Source of the DNA: Streptomyces violens
GTDB lineage: Bacteria > Actinomycetota > Actinomycetes > Streptomycetales > Streptomycetaceae
NCBI RefSeq assembly: GCF_000717745.1
Contig: NZ_JOBH01000017.1
Span: 124,001 to 188,000 of the forward strand
Direction: 5' to 3'
Length of the DNA stretch: 64,000 nucleotides
The notes below the pieces were generated by a model, which searched no databases, was not told the DNA's origin, and worked only from the letters and a program-made list of their open reading frames with translations. Every line of letters starts with the position of its first letter. The first letter of the stretch is position 1. The position numbers and the translations under genes were made by a program. Below, piece after piece: positions 26,145-34,809 of the stretch.

Positions 26145-26861
26145 TCACAGCCGCAGCAGCCACCGGCCGCCGCCGAACAGCGAGCAGAGCGCCACCAGGT
26201 GGAAGAAACCGAGCCAGACCGCGGCCGGCACGTTCGTCAGGCGGGCGAGCTGGTCCGGGTCGGAGTCCACGGTGCCTCCGGAGCGTCTGCGCTTCCCCTG
26301 GATCTCGAACGGCGGCCGCACCCCGCCCAGCAGCAGGAACCACACCACCGCGTACGCGAACGCCGCCTGTACCTCCGCGGTGGTCAGCCAGGAGACCAGG
26401 AAGAACGCCGCACCGGCGAGTACCACCGTGAGAATGCCGTATGCGTTCCGCGTCATGATCAGCATCGCCAGCAGCAGGGCCGTCGCGCCCCACAGCAGGG
26501 CCGTGATGTGGCCGGCGGCGAGCAGCGCGGCACCGGCCAGACCGAGCAGTGAGGGCGCGGTGTAGCCGGCCGCGGCGGTCAGGATCATGCCGAGGCCGGT
26601 CGGCTTGCCGCGGCTGACGGTCAGCCCGGAGGTGTCCGAGTGCAGACGGATGCCGTCCAGCTTCCGGCCGGTCAGCAGGGCCACGAGGCCGTGCCCGCCC
26701 TCGTGCGCGATGGTGATGGCATTACGGGATATCCGCCAGGCGCTGTAGGGGAGCACCACCGCCAGTGCGACCACGGCCGTAGCCACGACCAGCCAGAACG
26801 ACGGATCGGGCTGTGTGGCGAAAACTCGATCCCATACGTCGGTGATGTGCTCGGTGTCCAT
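26145..26861 (-). CDS. M50-like membrane zinc metallopeptidase
   Basis: The 238-residue protein has about six hydrophobic helices and a zinc-binding HEGGH at residues 53-57, inside the context RISRNAITIAHEGGHGLVALLTGRKLDG. This matches the M50B-like/peptidase-related family of integral membrane proteins. The second metal ligand motif of site-2 proteases (NxxPxxxxDG) is not obvious. ATG 26861 follows AGGGGAGAG. It is divergent from the SRAP gene, with only 35 bp between the starts. Proteolytic function is inferred from HExxH and membrane topology. Confidence 0.8.
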   Translation of the reverse strand: MDTEHITDVWDRVFATQPDPSFWLVVATAVVALAVVLPYSAWRISRNAITIAHEGGHGLVALLTGRKLDGIRLHSDTSGLTVSRGKPTGLGMILTAAAGYTAPSLLGLAGAALLAAGHITALLWGATALLLAMLIMTRNAYGILTVVLAGAAFFLVSWLTTAEVQAAFAYAVVWFLLLGGVRPPFEIQGKRRRSGGTVDSDPDQLARLTNVPAAVWLGFFHLVALCSLFGGGRWLLRL

Positions 26862-26896
26862 CTCTCCCCTTGCTGTGCCATGGCACTGTGGCATAC

Positions 26897-27715
26897 ATGT
26901 GCGGACGGTATGCGGCGAGCAGGCGGCCCGAGGATCTGGTGGGGATCTTCGAGGTCGAGAAGTGGGAGCCCGAGGAGACCCTGGCACCCGACTGGAATGT
27001 CGCCCCCACCAAGAACGTCTACGCGGTGCTCGAACGCCCCGTCAAAGACGCCCAGGACCGGCGGCCGGTTCGCCAGCTGCGGCCTTTGAAGTGGGGCCTG
27101 GTCCCGTCGTGGGCCAAATCACCCGACGTCGGCGTGAAGATGATCAACGCCAGGGCGGAGACGGTCCACGAGAAGCCGTCCTTCAAGAAGCCCTTCGCGG
27201 CCCGCCGCTGCCTGCTCCCCGGCGACGGCTATTTCGAGTGGGTGACCGGCGTGGGGGAGCGGCAGCTGGAGGAGCAGGGCCGGAAGAAGCGCCCCCGCAA
27301 GCAGCCGTACTTCGTCACGCCGGCCGACGGCGCGGTGATGGCGATGGCCGGGCTGTACGAGTTCTGGCGCGACCCGACGCTGCCGCCGGACCACCCACAG
27401 GCGTGGTGGACGACCTGCTCGGTGGTCACCACGGCCGCCGAGACCACGCCGCTGGCCGGCGCCTCCGGTGACGCGGGCCCGCAGTCCCTCGCCGACATCC
27501 ACCCCCGGATGCCGCTGGTCCTGCCGCCCGACCGCTGGGACGCCTGGCTGAACCCGGCCACCACCGACATCGAGGAGCTGCGCGCGCTGCTCGCCCCGCC
27601 GCCCGCCGGGATGATGCGTGCCTACCCCGTCTCCACGGAGGTCAGCAACGTCCGCAACAACAGCCCCGAGCTGGTGAAGGAGCTGGCGGCGCCGGAGGAG
27701 GAAACGCTCTTCTGA
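26897..27715 (+). CDS. SOS response-associated peptidase family (SRAP/YedK) protein
   Basis: The 272-residue protein is an SRAP domain, related to HMCES and YedK, which protects abasic sites in single-stranded DNA by forming a covalent thiazolidine link through Cys2. MCGRYA at the start gives the exposed Cys2 after Met removal, so ATG 26897 is fixed by function. Other active-site segments are INARAETVHEKPSF (Asn), RRCLLPGDGYFEW (Glu) and HPRMPLVLP (His). Upstream in-frame codons would bury Cys2 and are rejected. A LexA box was not found. Confidence 0.93.
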   Translation: MCGRYAASRRPEDLVGIFEVEKWEPEETLAPDWNVAPTKNVYAVLERPVKDAQDRRPVRQLRPLKWGLVPSWAKSPDVGVKMINARAETVHEKPSFKKPFAARRCLLPGDGYFEWVTGVGERQLEEQGRKKRPRKQPYFVTPADGAVMAMAGLYEFWRDPTLPPDHPQAWWTTCSVVTTAAETTPLAGASGDAGPQSLADIHPRMPLVLPPDRWDAWLNPATTDIEELRALLAPPPAGMMRAYPVSTEVSNVRNNSPELVKELAAPEEETLF

Positions 27716-27762
27716 CCGTGCCCCGTCCCGGTGGGCGCGGCCGCCCGGGGCAGGATGGCTCC

Positions 27763-28398
27763 ATGAGTGAGAGCGAGACGGTCGGCACACCGGCGGGCGA
27801 GGCCCGGATCACCTGGCACCACGCCGAGGGCACGGCGCGCACGGTGCTCGCCGTGAGCCACGGCGCGGGCGGCGGCATCGAGGCGCGGGACCTGGCGGCA
27901 CTGGCCGCGGCGCTCCCGGAGCGCGGCGTCACGGTCGCGCTCGTCGAGCAGCCCTGGCGGGTGGCGGGCAAGAAGCTGGCGCCCGCGCCGAAGACCCTGG
28001 ACGCGGCCTGGACGGCGCTGTGGCCCGCGCTGCGGAAGCCCGGGCTGCCGGTCGTCGCGGGCGGGCGGAGTGCGGGGGCGCGGGTGGCCTGCCGTACAGC
28101 GCGTGAGCTCGGCGCGCACGCCGTGCTCGCCCTCAGCTTCCCGCTGCACCCGCCGGGCAAGCCGGAGAAGTCCCGCGCCGACGAGCTCACCGGCGCCGGC
28201 GTGCCCACCCTGGTGATCCAGGGCGGCCGCGACCCCTTCGGGCGCCCCGAGGAGTTCCCCGAGGGCACCGAGATCGTCGAGGTACCGCACGCCGATCACG
28301 GCTTCGCCGTACCGAAGAAGGCACCCATCGGCCAGGACGAGGCGCTCATGCTGATCGTGGAGGCGGCCGCCGAGTGGCTCGTCGGGCTGCCCGACTGA
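27763..28398 (+). CDS. Alpha/beta hydrolase of the KANL3/Tex30 type
   Basis: The 211-residue protein has an alpha/beta hydrolase core: nucleophile elbow GGRSAGARVA (Ser), an acid in GGRDPFGRPEEF, and a His in PHADHGFAV. The order and spacing match the KANL3/Tex30-like group, related to dienelactone hydrolases. The substrate is unknown. It begins 47 bp after the SRAP gene, so the two may be co-transcribed, and it ends 49 bp before the sigma-R promoter. Confidence 0.82.
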   Translation: MSESETVGTPAGEARITWHHAEGTARTVLAVSHGAGGGIEARDLAALAAALPERGVTVALVEQPWRVAGKKLAPAPKTLDAAWTALWPALRKPGLPVVAGGRSAGARVACRTARELGAHAVLALSFPLHPPGKPEKSRADELTGAGVPTLVIQGGRDPFGRPEEFPEGTEIVEVPHADHGFAVPKKAPIGQDEALMLIVEAAAEWLVGLPD

Positions 28399-28447
28399 CC
28401 TCCGCGGCGCCTCGGAGCGGCCGGTCGCGGCGCTTCCGGAGAAGTGC

Positions 28448-28476
28448 GGGAATGCACGGCGCCCCCGCTCTGTTGT
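28448..28476 (+). promoter_or_regulatory. Sigma-R-type promoter before sigR
   Basis: A perfect GGGAAT (28448-28453), 18 bp, then GTTGT (28472-28476). This is the sigma-R consensus (GGAAT, N18, GTT) of the autoregulated sigR P2 promoter known from S. coelicolor. Transcription would start near 28483, upstream of both possible sigR starts. Confidence 0.88.
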
Positions 28477-28700
28477 CCGGGTCGTAGGCAGGTACGTACT
28501 GGTACGCACGAGGAATGGGAGTCCACCGCATGGGGATCGCATGCCCGGCCCGACCGCAGGGAACCGGCTGGACGGTGCCGCAGCCGGCACAGCTCCAGGC
28601 GGGACGCCACGTCACGGCTGGAGCGGCGGTGGTACCGGATCGTCGTCTATTCTCCGATTCGAGCGGATCCGCATCCGGATCCGGCACGGTGTTGGAGGAG

Positions 28701-29423
28701 GTGGGTCCGGTCAGCGGTACCGACGCAGGGACCGACGGCGCGGCACAAGCACATAACGAGGGCCAGGCGGAGGCTGCCCGCTCGGAGACGAAGGGCGAGT
28801 CGGAGGCCGAGCGCAATGCGCGTTTCGAGCGTGACGCGCTCACTTTCCTGGACCAGATGTACTCCGCCGCGCTGCGTATGACGCGCAATCCGGCGGACGC
28901 GGAGGACCTGGTACAGGAGACGTATGCCAAGGCATACGCGTCCTTCCACCAGTTCCGCGAGGGCACGAACCTCAAGGCATGGCTGTACCGCATCCTGACC
29001 AACACCTTCATCAACTCCTACCGCAAGAAGCAGCGGGAGCCGCAGCGCAGCGCGGCCGAGGAGATCGAGGACTGGCAGCTCGCGCGTGCCGAGTCGCACA
29101 TGTCCACGGGCCTGCGCTCGGCCGAGTCGCAGGCGCTGGACCACCTGCCCGATTCGGACGTGAAGGAAGCCCTCCAGGCCATTCCCGAGGAATTCCGCAT
29201 AGCGGTGTACCTCGCGGACGTGGAGGGGTTTGCGTACAAGGAGATCGCCGACATCATGGGAACCCCCATCGGCACGGTGATGTCCCGCCTGCACCGTGGC
29301 CGCCGACAGCTGCGCGGCATGCTCGAGGACTACGCCCGTGACCGCGGGCTGGTCCCGGCCGGAGCGGGCGCTGCGGCTACTTCGGGGAAGCAGTCGCACG
29401 ATCGGAAAGGCTCCACATCATGA
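28701..29423 (+). CDS. sigR: ECF sigma factor SigR (thiol-oxidative stress)
   Basis: The product from GTG 28701 is 240 residues with sigma region 2 ([32 protein letters not shown]) and region 4 ([34 protein letters not shown]). It directs the disulfide-stress regulon and is held inactive by RsrA, encoded next with a 4-bp ATGA overlap. The start matches sigma-R ([12 protein letters not shown]), although GGAGG is only 2 nt away. An in-frame ATG at 28530 with GGGAG 8 nt before it would add 57 residues, like the longer, unstable sigma-R' isoform described in S. coelicolor. Both starts lie downstream of the sigma-R promoter. Confidence 0.93.
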   Translation: MGPVSGTDAGTDGAAQAHNEGQAEAARSETKGESEAERNARFERDALTFLDQMYSAALRMTRNPADAEDLVQETYAKAYASFHQFREGTNLKAWLYRILTNTFINSYRKKQREPQRSAAEEIEDWQLARAESHMSTGLRSAESQALDHLPDSDVKEALQAIPEEFRIAVYLADVEGFAYKEIADIMGTPIGTVMSRLHRGRRQLRGMLEDYARDRGLVPAGAGAAATSGKQSHDRKGSTS

Positions 29424-29797
29424 GCTGCGGAGACCCGCACGAGACGGACTGCTCCGAGGTCCTTGACCACCTGTACGAGTATCTCGACCGCGAGATGCCG
29501 GACGGGGAGTGCACGAAGTTCGAGGAGCACTTCGACGAGTGCTCGCCCTGCCTGGAGAAGTACGGCCTCGAACAGGCCGTCAAGAAGCTCGTCAAGCGCT
29601 GCTGCGGCCACGACGACGTCCCCACCGACCTGCGCTCGAAGGTCATGGGACGGATCGAGCTGATCCGGTCCGGCGAGGCCGTGCCCGAGAAGAGCGTGCT
29701 CGAACAGGCGCAGGAATCGGCCGCTGCCGAGGGCCCCGGACACCAGGCCGGACCGACCGAAACCGATGCACGCACCGAGGCGGCGCGCGCCGAATAA
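29420..29797 (+). CDS. rsrA: Zinc-containing redox-sensitive anti-sigma factor RsrA
   Basis: The 125-residue ZAS-family protein binds SigR when reduced and releases it when oxidised. Its zinc and redox residues stand exactly where they do in S. coelicolor RsrA: C11, H37, C41 and C44 (HFDECSPC), with extra cysteines at 3, 31, 61 and 62. The C-terminal 30 residues are Ala/Glu-rich and dispensable-looking. The ATG lies inside the sigR stop, which ensures matched synthesis. Oxidation forms a C11-C44 disulfide in the studied homologue and ejects zinc. Confidence 0.95.
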   Translation: MSCGDPHETDCSEVLDHLYEYLDREMPDGECTKFEEHFDECSPCLEKYGLEQAVKKLVKRCCGHDDVPTDLRSKVMGRIELIRSGEAVPEKSVLEQAQESAAAEGPGHQAGPTETDARTEAARAE

Positions 29798-29934
29798 CGC
29801 GCCGGGTCACTCCATCGGGTGAGGGGTGGCTGATGTGCCCCACCCAATCCCCGGATGCGCCCGCACGCGCCGCCCGCGCCTTCTAAGCTCACCGGACCTG
29901 AAGCGTCATCGCTCGGTACGGGGAGGAGGGCGCC

Positions 29935-31389
29935 ATGCGGCAGCTGCCCATGGGCGCGTACGCGTACATCGGATGTGCCGTCCTGGCGGCGGCCGGCTGT
30001 GCCGCCCCCGCCGCCCTGCCCGCCGCGGGCACCCCCTGGCCCACCGTGGCCCTGCTCGCCGTGCTCTACGCCGCCTGCGAGCGGATGCGCGACTGCCCGC
30101 TGATCCGGGCCCGGACCCGCGCACACGCAGGCGGCGCACCGGGGCACGGCGACGCCGTGCCGTCCCGATGGGGCTGCCCCGTGCTGCTCGCCGGGGTCTT
30201 CCTGCTGCCGCCCGCCGCAGCCGCCCTGGCCGCCCTGCCCGGCGCGCTCCTCTCAGGTACCGCGGAACGTTCGCCCGTGGCACGCCGCCTCTGGCACGCG
30301 GCGGAACTGGCCCTGGCCGCCTGGGCCGCCGCCCAGGTCTTCGGCGCGGGCGGCAGCCACGCCGTCCTCACCCCCGAATTCCCCTACGCGCTGCTGCCCG
30401 CCGCGGCCGCCACCACCGCCTTCTGCGCCGTCCTGGCCGTCCTGGACGGCGGCATCCTCATCGCCGCCGAGCGGCACCCGCCGCGCACCGCCTGGCGCGG
30501 CCTGCTGCTCCGCTCGCTCGCCCCGCACCTGGTGCACGGCCTGGCCGGACTGATGATGGCCGTCCTCTGGCGCAGCTCCTACGGGCCCGCCGCGGCCCTG
30601 CTCGTCCTGCTGCCCATGTACATCTCCTGCTGGGTCTTCGCGCAGTACCACCGTGAGCGCGCCGCGCACCAGGCCACCATCCGCGCCCTCGTCCAGGCCG
30701 TCGACCTCAAGGACCGCTACACCCGCGGCCACAGCGAACGCGTCGGCCGCGCCTCGGTGATGATCGCCCGCGAGCTGGGCATGGCCGAGGACCGCCTCGA
30801 AGTACTGCGCTTCGCCGGCATCCTGCACGACGTCGGCAAGCTCGGCGTGCCCACCCGGCTCCTCCAGAAGGACGGCCCGCTCACCGCCGAAGAGCGGCGG
30901 GTCATCGAGCTGCACCCGGAGTACGGCCATGAGATCGTCCGCGGCATCGGCTTCCTCGGCGAGGCCAGGGCCGCGATCCTGCACCACCACGAACGCATGG
31001 ACGGCAAGGGCTACCCCTACGGCCTCCGGGGGCGCGAGATCCCCGAATTCGCCCGGGTGGTCGCCGTCGCCGACGCCTTCGACGCGATGACCTCCACCCG
31101 CTCCTACCGCCGCGCCCGCCCGGTCGCCGCCGCCGTCGCCGAGCTGCGCCGCAGCGCGGGCGCCCAGCTCGACCCGCGCATGGTCCGCGCCCTGGTCGCC
31201 GCGCTCGCCCGGCACGGCTGGCAGCCCGAGGTCGTCACCGCGGGCGCCGACGGGCCCGCCCTGCCGCCGCCCCGGCGTGCGGGCGTCCCCCTCCGCAGGC
31301 GCCCGGCCCCGGCGGCGGTACCGGGTACTCCAGCGCTGCCCGGCGCCGCCGCGAGGCCGCACCCCGGCGCCGCCAAGGGGGAGCGGTGA
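29935..31389 (+). CDS. Membrane HD-GYP protein, probable cyclic di-GMP phosphodiesterase
   Basis: The 484-residue protein has about six transmembrane helices in residues 8-235, then an HD-GYP domain: HSERVG (266-271), HDVGKLG (298-304), HPEYG (327-331) and HHERMDGKGYP (350-361), the last being the GYP signature in full. All metal-binding His and Asp residues I can align are present, so it should hydrolyse cyclic di-GMP. The C-terminal 60 residues are Pro/Arg-rich. ATG 29935 follows GGGAGGAGGGCG. It is coupled by a GTGA overlap to a second HD protein; similar pairs are known next to sigR-rsrA in other streptomycetes. No classical sensor domain is visible, so the membrane part may sense. Confidence 0.88.
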   Translation: MRQLPMGAYAYIGCAVLAAAGCAAPAALPAAGTPWPTVALLAVLYAACERMRDCPLIRARTRAHAGGAPGHGDAVPSRWGCPVLLAGVFLLPPAAAALAALPGALLSGTAERSPVARRLWHAAELALAAWAAAQVFGAGGSHAVLTPEFPYALLPAAAATTAFCAVLAVLDGGILIAAERHPPRTAWRGLLLRSLAPHLVHGLAGLMMAVLWRSSYGPAAALLVLLPMYISCWVFAQYHRERAAHQATIRALVQAVDLKDRYTRGHSERVGRASVMIARELGMAEDRLEVLRFAGILHDVGKLGVPTRLLQKDGPLTAEERRVIELHPEYGHEIVRGIGFLGEARAAILHHHERMDGKGYPYGLRGREIPEFARVVAVADAFDAMTSTRSYRRARPVAAAVAELRRSAGAQLDPRMVRALVAALARHGWQPEVVTAGADGPALPPPRRAGVPLRRRPAPAAVPGTPALPGAAARPHPGAAKGER

Positions 31390-32720
31390 GCGGCGCCGCG
31401 CCGCGGACCGCCGCCGCGGGCCACGCCGACCCGCCCGCCGTCCCGCACCGCACCGGCACCCCCCGTGCCGTCGCCCTCGTCCACGCCGCGGCCGGCGCCC
31501 TCGCCTGCCTCGCGCTCGGCCACACCCTCTGGCACGGCCTCACCGACCCCGGCATCGCCCTCGCGTTCGGCGCCCTGATAGCGGTCGGCGAGCTGGCCCG
31601 CTGGGGCGCGGGGCCGCCCGCGCGCGGCGGCGCCGCCGCGCTGCCCGGCGACCGCGAGAGCGCCCCGCTCGGCGTCGCCGGAGCCCTGGCCTACGCCCTG
31701 CTCGGCGAGGTCGCCGGGCGTCCCACCGCCCACGGCGTCCTGCAGACCGTCGCCGTCGTGGTCGCCGCAGGGCTCATCGGCCTCGTCCCGCACGTGGCGC
31801 TCGGCCGGGGCCCGGCCCTGGACCACATCGCCCGCCGCGTCTTGACCGTCGGCTTCGCCGCGACCTGCTTCCAGCCCCTGTACAACACCGGCCGGCTGGC
31901 CGCCTGGATCGGCGACGGCACGTACTACACCTGCTACCTCCTCGGCATCCTCGTGCTCACCGCCCTGTGCGACGCCGTGCTCGCCGCGGCCCTGGCCAGG
32001 GCCCGTACCGGCTGGCCGTACGGCCCCCTCCTCCGCGACGAACTGCGCTCCCTGCTCGGCATCGGCTCGGCGATCTGCGCGACGGGCCTGGTCATCGCGC
32101 TGGCCACGGCCGTCGCCGGGCTCTGGGCACTGCCCGTCTTCTGTCTGCCGCTCCTCCTCACCCAGTTCTCCTTCCGCCGCTACGCCGCCGTCCGCGCCAC
32201 CTACCGGCAGACCATCGCCTCCCTCGCCCGCGCCACCGAGATCGCCGGCTACACCCCGCCGGGCCACGCCCGCCGGGTCGCCGTCCTCAGCCGCGCCGTC
32301 GGCCGGGAACTGGGCCTCGGCGAGGCCGACTTGAACGTCCTGGAATACGCGGCCCTGATGCACGACATCGGACAGCTCTCCCTGGTGGACCCCGTGACCG
32401 GCGGCGCCACCGCCGGGCTGCCCGCCGCCGAACAGCGCAGGATCGCCCTGCTCGGCGGGGCCGTCGTCCGCCAGACCGGGGCGCCCGCGGAGGTCGCCGT
32501 GATCGTCGAGCGGCAGGCCGATCCCTTCCGGGAGCAGCCGCTGCCCGCCCGCATCGTGCGCACCGTGAACGCCTACGACGACCTCGCGGGCGGCGACGGC
32601 GGCCCCGGGGGCACGCTGCGCGCCCTGGAACGGCTCCGCCTCTCGACCGCACAGGACTTCGAACCCCGTGTGGTGGAGGCCCTCGCCCGAGTGCTCTCCC
32701 GGCCGCTCGCCGCGGCCTGA
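31386..32720 (+). CDS. Membrane HD-domain protein, degenerate HD-GYP partner
   Basis: The 444-residue protein has about seven hydrophobic helices and a C-terminal HD domain with GHARRVAVLSRAVGRELGL and ALMHDIGQLSLVDP. The region that should hold HHExxDGxGYP reads VIVERQADPFREQPLPARI, so the second His pair and the GYP loop are missing. It is therefore probably not an active cyclic di-GMP phosphodiesterase, or has another substrate. GTG 31386 overlaps the stop of the intact HD-GYP gene by 4 bp. The pairing suggests a hetero-oligomer with one catalytic and one regulatory subunit (inference). Confidence 0.85.
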   Translation: MSGAAPRTAAAGHADPPAVPHRTGTPRAVALVHAAAGALACLALGHTLWHGLTDPGIALAFGALIAVGELARWGAGPPARGGAAALPGDRESAPLGVAGALAYALLGEVAGRPTAHGVLQTVAVVVAAGLIGLVPHVALGRGPALDHIARRVLTVGFAATCFQPLYNTGRLAAWIGDGTYYTCYLLGILVLTALCDAVLAAALARARTGWPYGPLLRDELRSLLGIGSAICATGLVIALATAVAGLWALPVFCLPLLLTQFSFRRYAAVRATYRQTIASLARATEIAGYTPPGHARRVAVLSRAVGRELGLGEADLNVLEYAALMHDIGQLSLVDPVTGGATAGLPAAEQRRIALLGGAVVRQTGAPAEVAVIVERQADPFREQPLPARIVRTVNAYDDLAGGDGGPGGTLRALERLRLSTAQDFEPRVVEALARVLSRPLAAA

Positions 32721-33005
32721 CCGGCCCTTCCGCGGTGCACACGGTGCCCACAGGGGTAGCCGTCACGTATCGGGGTACCGGTTCAAGGTCACGGAAACCG
32801 ATGGGTAATGAGCGGCCTCGGATATGGGCATGGTTGGATGCGAAGGAGGCCCCGGGGAGCGGGGCCGAGGGGGCTGCGCGAGGCAAGGAGCAGCAGGGGG
32901 CGCCGGTCATCGGGCTGAGCCCGGCGGCAAACTGTGGCAGGTTGTCGAGTGAGCCCTCGGCCGTCCGCCGGACGGCACCAAGGAAGCAATCGGCAGGCGG
33001 GAATC

Positions 33006-33992
33006 GTGAAGATCTTCGGCAAGGTACGGCACCGGCCCTCCGCCTCGTGGCGGCAGGCGACCGACCGCGCTTTCACGCTGATCGGCGACGGCCGTTACGA
33101 GGACGCGGGCGCGCTGCTCACCCGCGCCGCCGACATGGAGCCGTGGCTGTCGGAGTCCTGGTTCAACCTCGCCCTGCTGCACAAATTCCGGCACGACTGG
33201 GAGCAGGCCCGCACCGCCGGACTGCGCGCCGTCGCCCTGCTGGAGCGCGAGGCCGGGGCCCCCGACTGGTGGAACGTGGGCATCGCGGCCACCGCCCTGC
33301 AGGACTGGCCGCTGGCCCGCCGCGCCTGGCAGGCGTACGGCCTGCACGTGCCCGGCGAGGGCGCGCCCTCCGGGGAGCCGCGCGGCATGCAGCTCGGCAG
33401 CGCCGCGGTCCGCCTCTCGCCCGAGGGCGAGGCCGAGGTCGTCTGGGGCCGCCGGCTGGACCCCGCCCGCATCGAGGTGCTCTCCATCCCGCTGCCGTCC
33501 TCCGGGCGCCGCTGGGGCGAGGTCGTCCTGCACGACGGCGTCCCGCACGGCGAGCGCACGACCACGGCCGGGCCCTCCTACCCCGTCTTCGACGAGATCG
33601 AGCTGTGGGCGCCCTCGCCGGTGCCCACCTGGGTCGTCCTCCTGGAGGCGGCCGGCGAGGCCGACCGGGACGCCCTGGAGCGGCTGGCCGCGGACGCCGG
33701 GTACGCCGCCGAGGACTGGTCCTCCTCCGTCCGCCTGCTGTGCCGCACCTGCTCCGAGAGCCGGATGCCCAGCGACGAGGGCGAGGGCGCGCAGCTGGAC
33801 CCGCACGACCACAGCGAGCCCGGCCATCCGGGCCCGCTCGGACACCGCACGGCCGGCTCCGGCTCCCTGTGGGTGCCCGAGCGCGAGTGCGGCATCGCCG
33901 CGCCCGCCGGGCTGGTACGCGGCCTGCTGGACGGCTGGGTGGCCGACAGCCCGGACACCCGCGAGTGGCGGGACCTCGAAGAGGTCTGCTGA
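33006..33992 (+). CDS. TPR-containing cytoplasmic protein of unknown function
   Basis: The 328-residue protein begins with TPR-like helices (ATDRAFTLIGDGRYEDAGALLTRAADMEPWLSESWFNLALLHK). The central part is an alpha/beta region with WGRRLDPARIEVLSIPLPSSG, and the C-terminal half contains Cys pairs (LLCRTCSES) and a Gly/His-rich acidic loop (DEGEGAQLDPHDHSEPGHPG). GTG 33006 is preceded by AGGCGGG. The family appears as an unnamed tetratricopeptide protein in other streptomycetes. The CxTC near residue 250 could bind metal but is isolated. Function unknown. Confidence 0.75.
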   Translation: MKIFGKVRHRPSASWRQATDRAFTLIGDGRYEDAGALLTRAADMEPWLSESWFNLALLHKFRHDWEQARTAGLRAVALLEREAGAPDWWNVGIAATALQDWPLARRAWQAYGLHVPGEGAPSGEPRGMQLGSAAVRLSPEGEAEVVWGRRLDPARIEVLSIPLPSSGRRWGEVVLHDGVPHGERTTTAGPSYPVFDEIELWAPSPVPTWVVLLEAAGEADRDALERLAADAGYAAEDWSSSVRLLCRTCSESRMPSDEGEGAQLDPHDHSEPGHPGPLGHRTAGSGSLWVPERECGIAAPAGLVRGLLDGWVADSPDTREWRDLEEVC

Positions 33993-34100
33993 GTTCCCTG
34001 CGTCGGCGGGTGCACGGCGGGCCCCCGTACCCTGTACGGGTTGCTGTACTGGCAGCTAAGAAGAATCTTTGCGGAACATCGCGGAAGGCGTGCGGCGGAC

Positions 34101-34739
34101 ATGGCGCAGCAGATTGATCAGGATGGCGACCAGCAGGTGGACACCGAGTTCATCGATGACGTGACCGACGCGGACGCGCGGGAGAAGGCGTACCGCGAGC
34201 GCGGCACCTCCCGCCCGATCACCGTGGTCGGCAATCCGGTGCTCCACAAGGAGTGCAAGAACGTCACCGAGTTCGACGACGAGCTCGCGAAGCTCGTCGA
34301 CGACATGTTCGCCTCCCAGCGCACCGCCGAGGGCGTGGGCCTGGCCGCCAACCAGATCGGCGTCGACCTGAAGGTCTTCGTCTACGACTGCATGGACGAC
34401 CAGGGCGTACGCCACGTCGGCGCGGTCTGCAACCCGGTCCTGGACGAGCTCCCGGCCGCCCGCCGCGTCCTGGACGACTCCAACGAGGGCTGCCTGTCGG
34501 TCCCCGGCGCATACGCCGAGCTCGCGCGCCCCGACTACGCGGTCGTGCGCGGCCAGGACCTCAAGGGCAACGACATCGCCGTCGAAGGCACCGGCTACTT
34601 CGCCCGCTGCCTCCAGCACGAAACGGACCACCTGTACGGCTACCTCTACATCGACCGCCTCTCGAAGCGCGACCGCAAGGACGTACTGAAGCAGATGGCG
34701 GAGGGGACGCCGCGGTATCCGGTGGTGGCGAACGACTGA
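34101..34739 (+). CDS. def: Peptide deformylase
   Basis: The 212-residue enzyme removes the formyl group from the N-terminal Met of new proteins. All three motifs are intact: [10 protein letters not shown] (78-87), EGCLSVPG (129-136, metal ligand C131) and QHETDHLYG (172-180, HExxH ligands H173 and H177). An N-terminal extension of about 35 acidic residues exceeds the E. coli enzyme. ATG 34101 (MAQQIDQDG) is chosen; the open frame runs 20 codons further upstream with no better ribosome site. It is monocistronic, followed by a strong terminator. Confidence 0.94.
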   Translation: MAQQIDQDGDQQVDTEFIDDVTDADAREKAYRERGTSRPITVVGNPVLHKECKNVTEFDDELAKLVDDMFASQRTAEGVGLAANQIGVDLKVFVYDCMDDQGVRHVGAVCNPVLDELPAARRVLDDSNEGCLSVPGAYAELARPDYAVVRGQDLKGNDIAVEGTGYFARCLQHETDHLYGYLYIDRLSKRDRKDVLKQMAEGTPRYPVVAND

Positions 34740-34748
34740 GGTCGCGCA

Positions 34749-34778
34749 GGCCCCGCGCCCCTGACGGGGCGCGGGGCC
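34749..34778. terminator. Terminator between def and nrdB
   Basis: A perfect 13-bp stem (GGCCCCGCGCCCC at 34749-34761, complement at 34766-34778) with loop TGAC lies between the convergent def and nrdB genes and can end both transcripts. Confidence 0.87.
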
Positions 34779-34809
34779 GCTGATGACGACGCCGCCTGTG
34801 CGCGGCTCT

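Noticed and set aside
23629..26565. 978-codon plus-strand open frame opposite rsgA and aroA
   Set aside because: Shadow of two conserved minus-strand genes; composition is random-like.
32721..33005. Cyclic di-GMP (GEMM) riboswitch between the HD genes and the TPR gene
   Set aside because: Fragments such as GGGGTAGC and ACCGATGGG are reminiscent, but the conserved core and pairing order are missing.
31277..34117. 946-codon open frame overlapping the second HD gene, the TPR gene and part of def
   Set aside because: Different frame from three supported genes; very Arg/Ala/Pro-rich. The short stretch at 32803 (MGNERPRIWAW) looked protein-like but has no supporting ribosome site or family.
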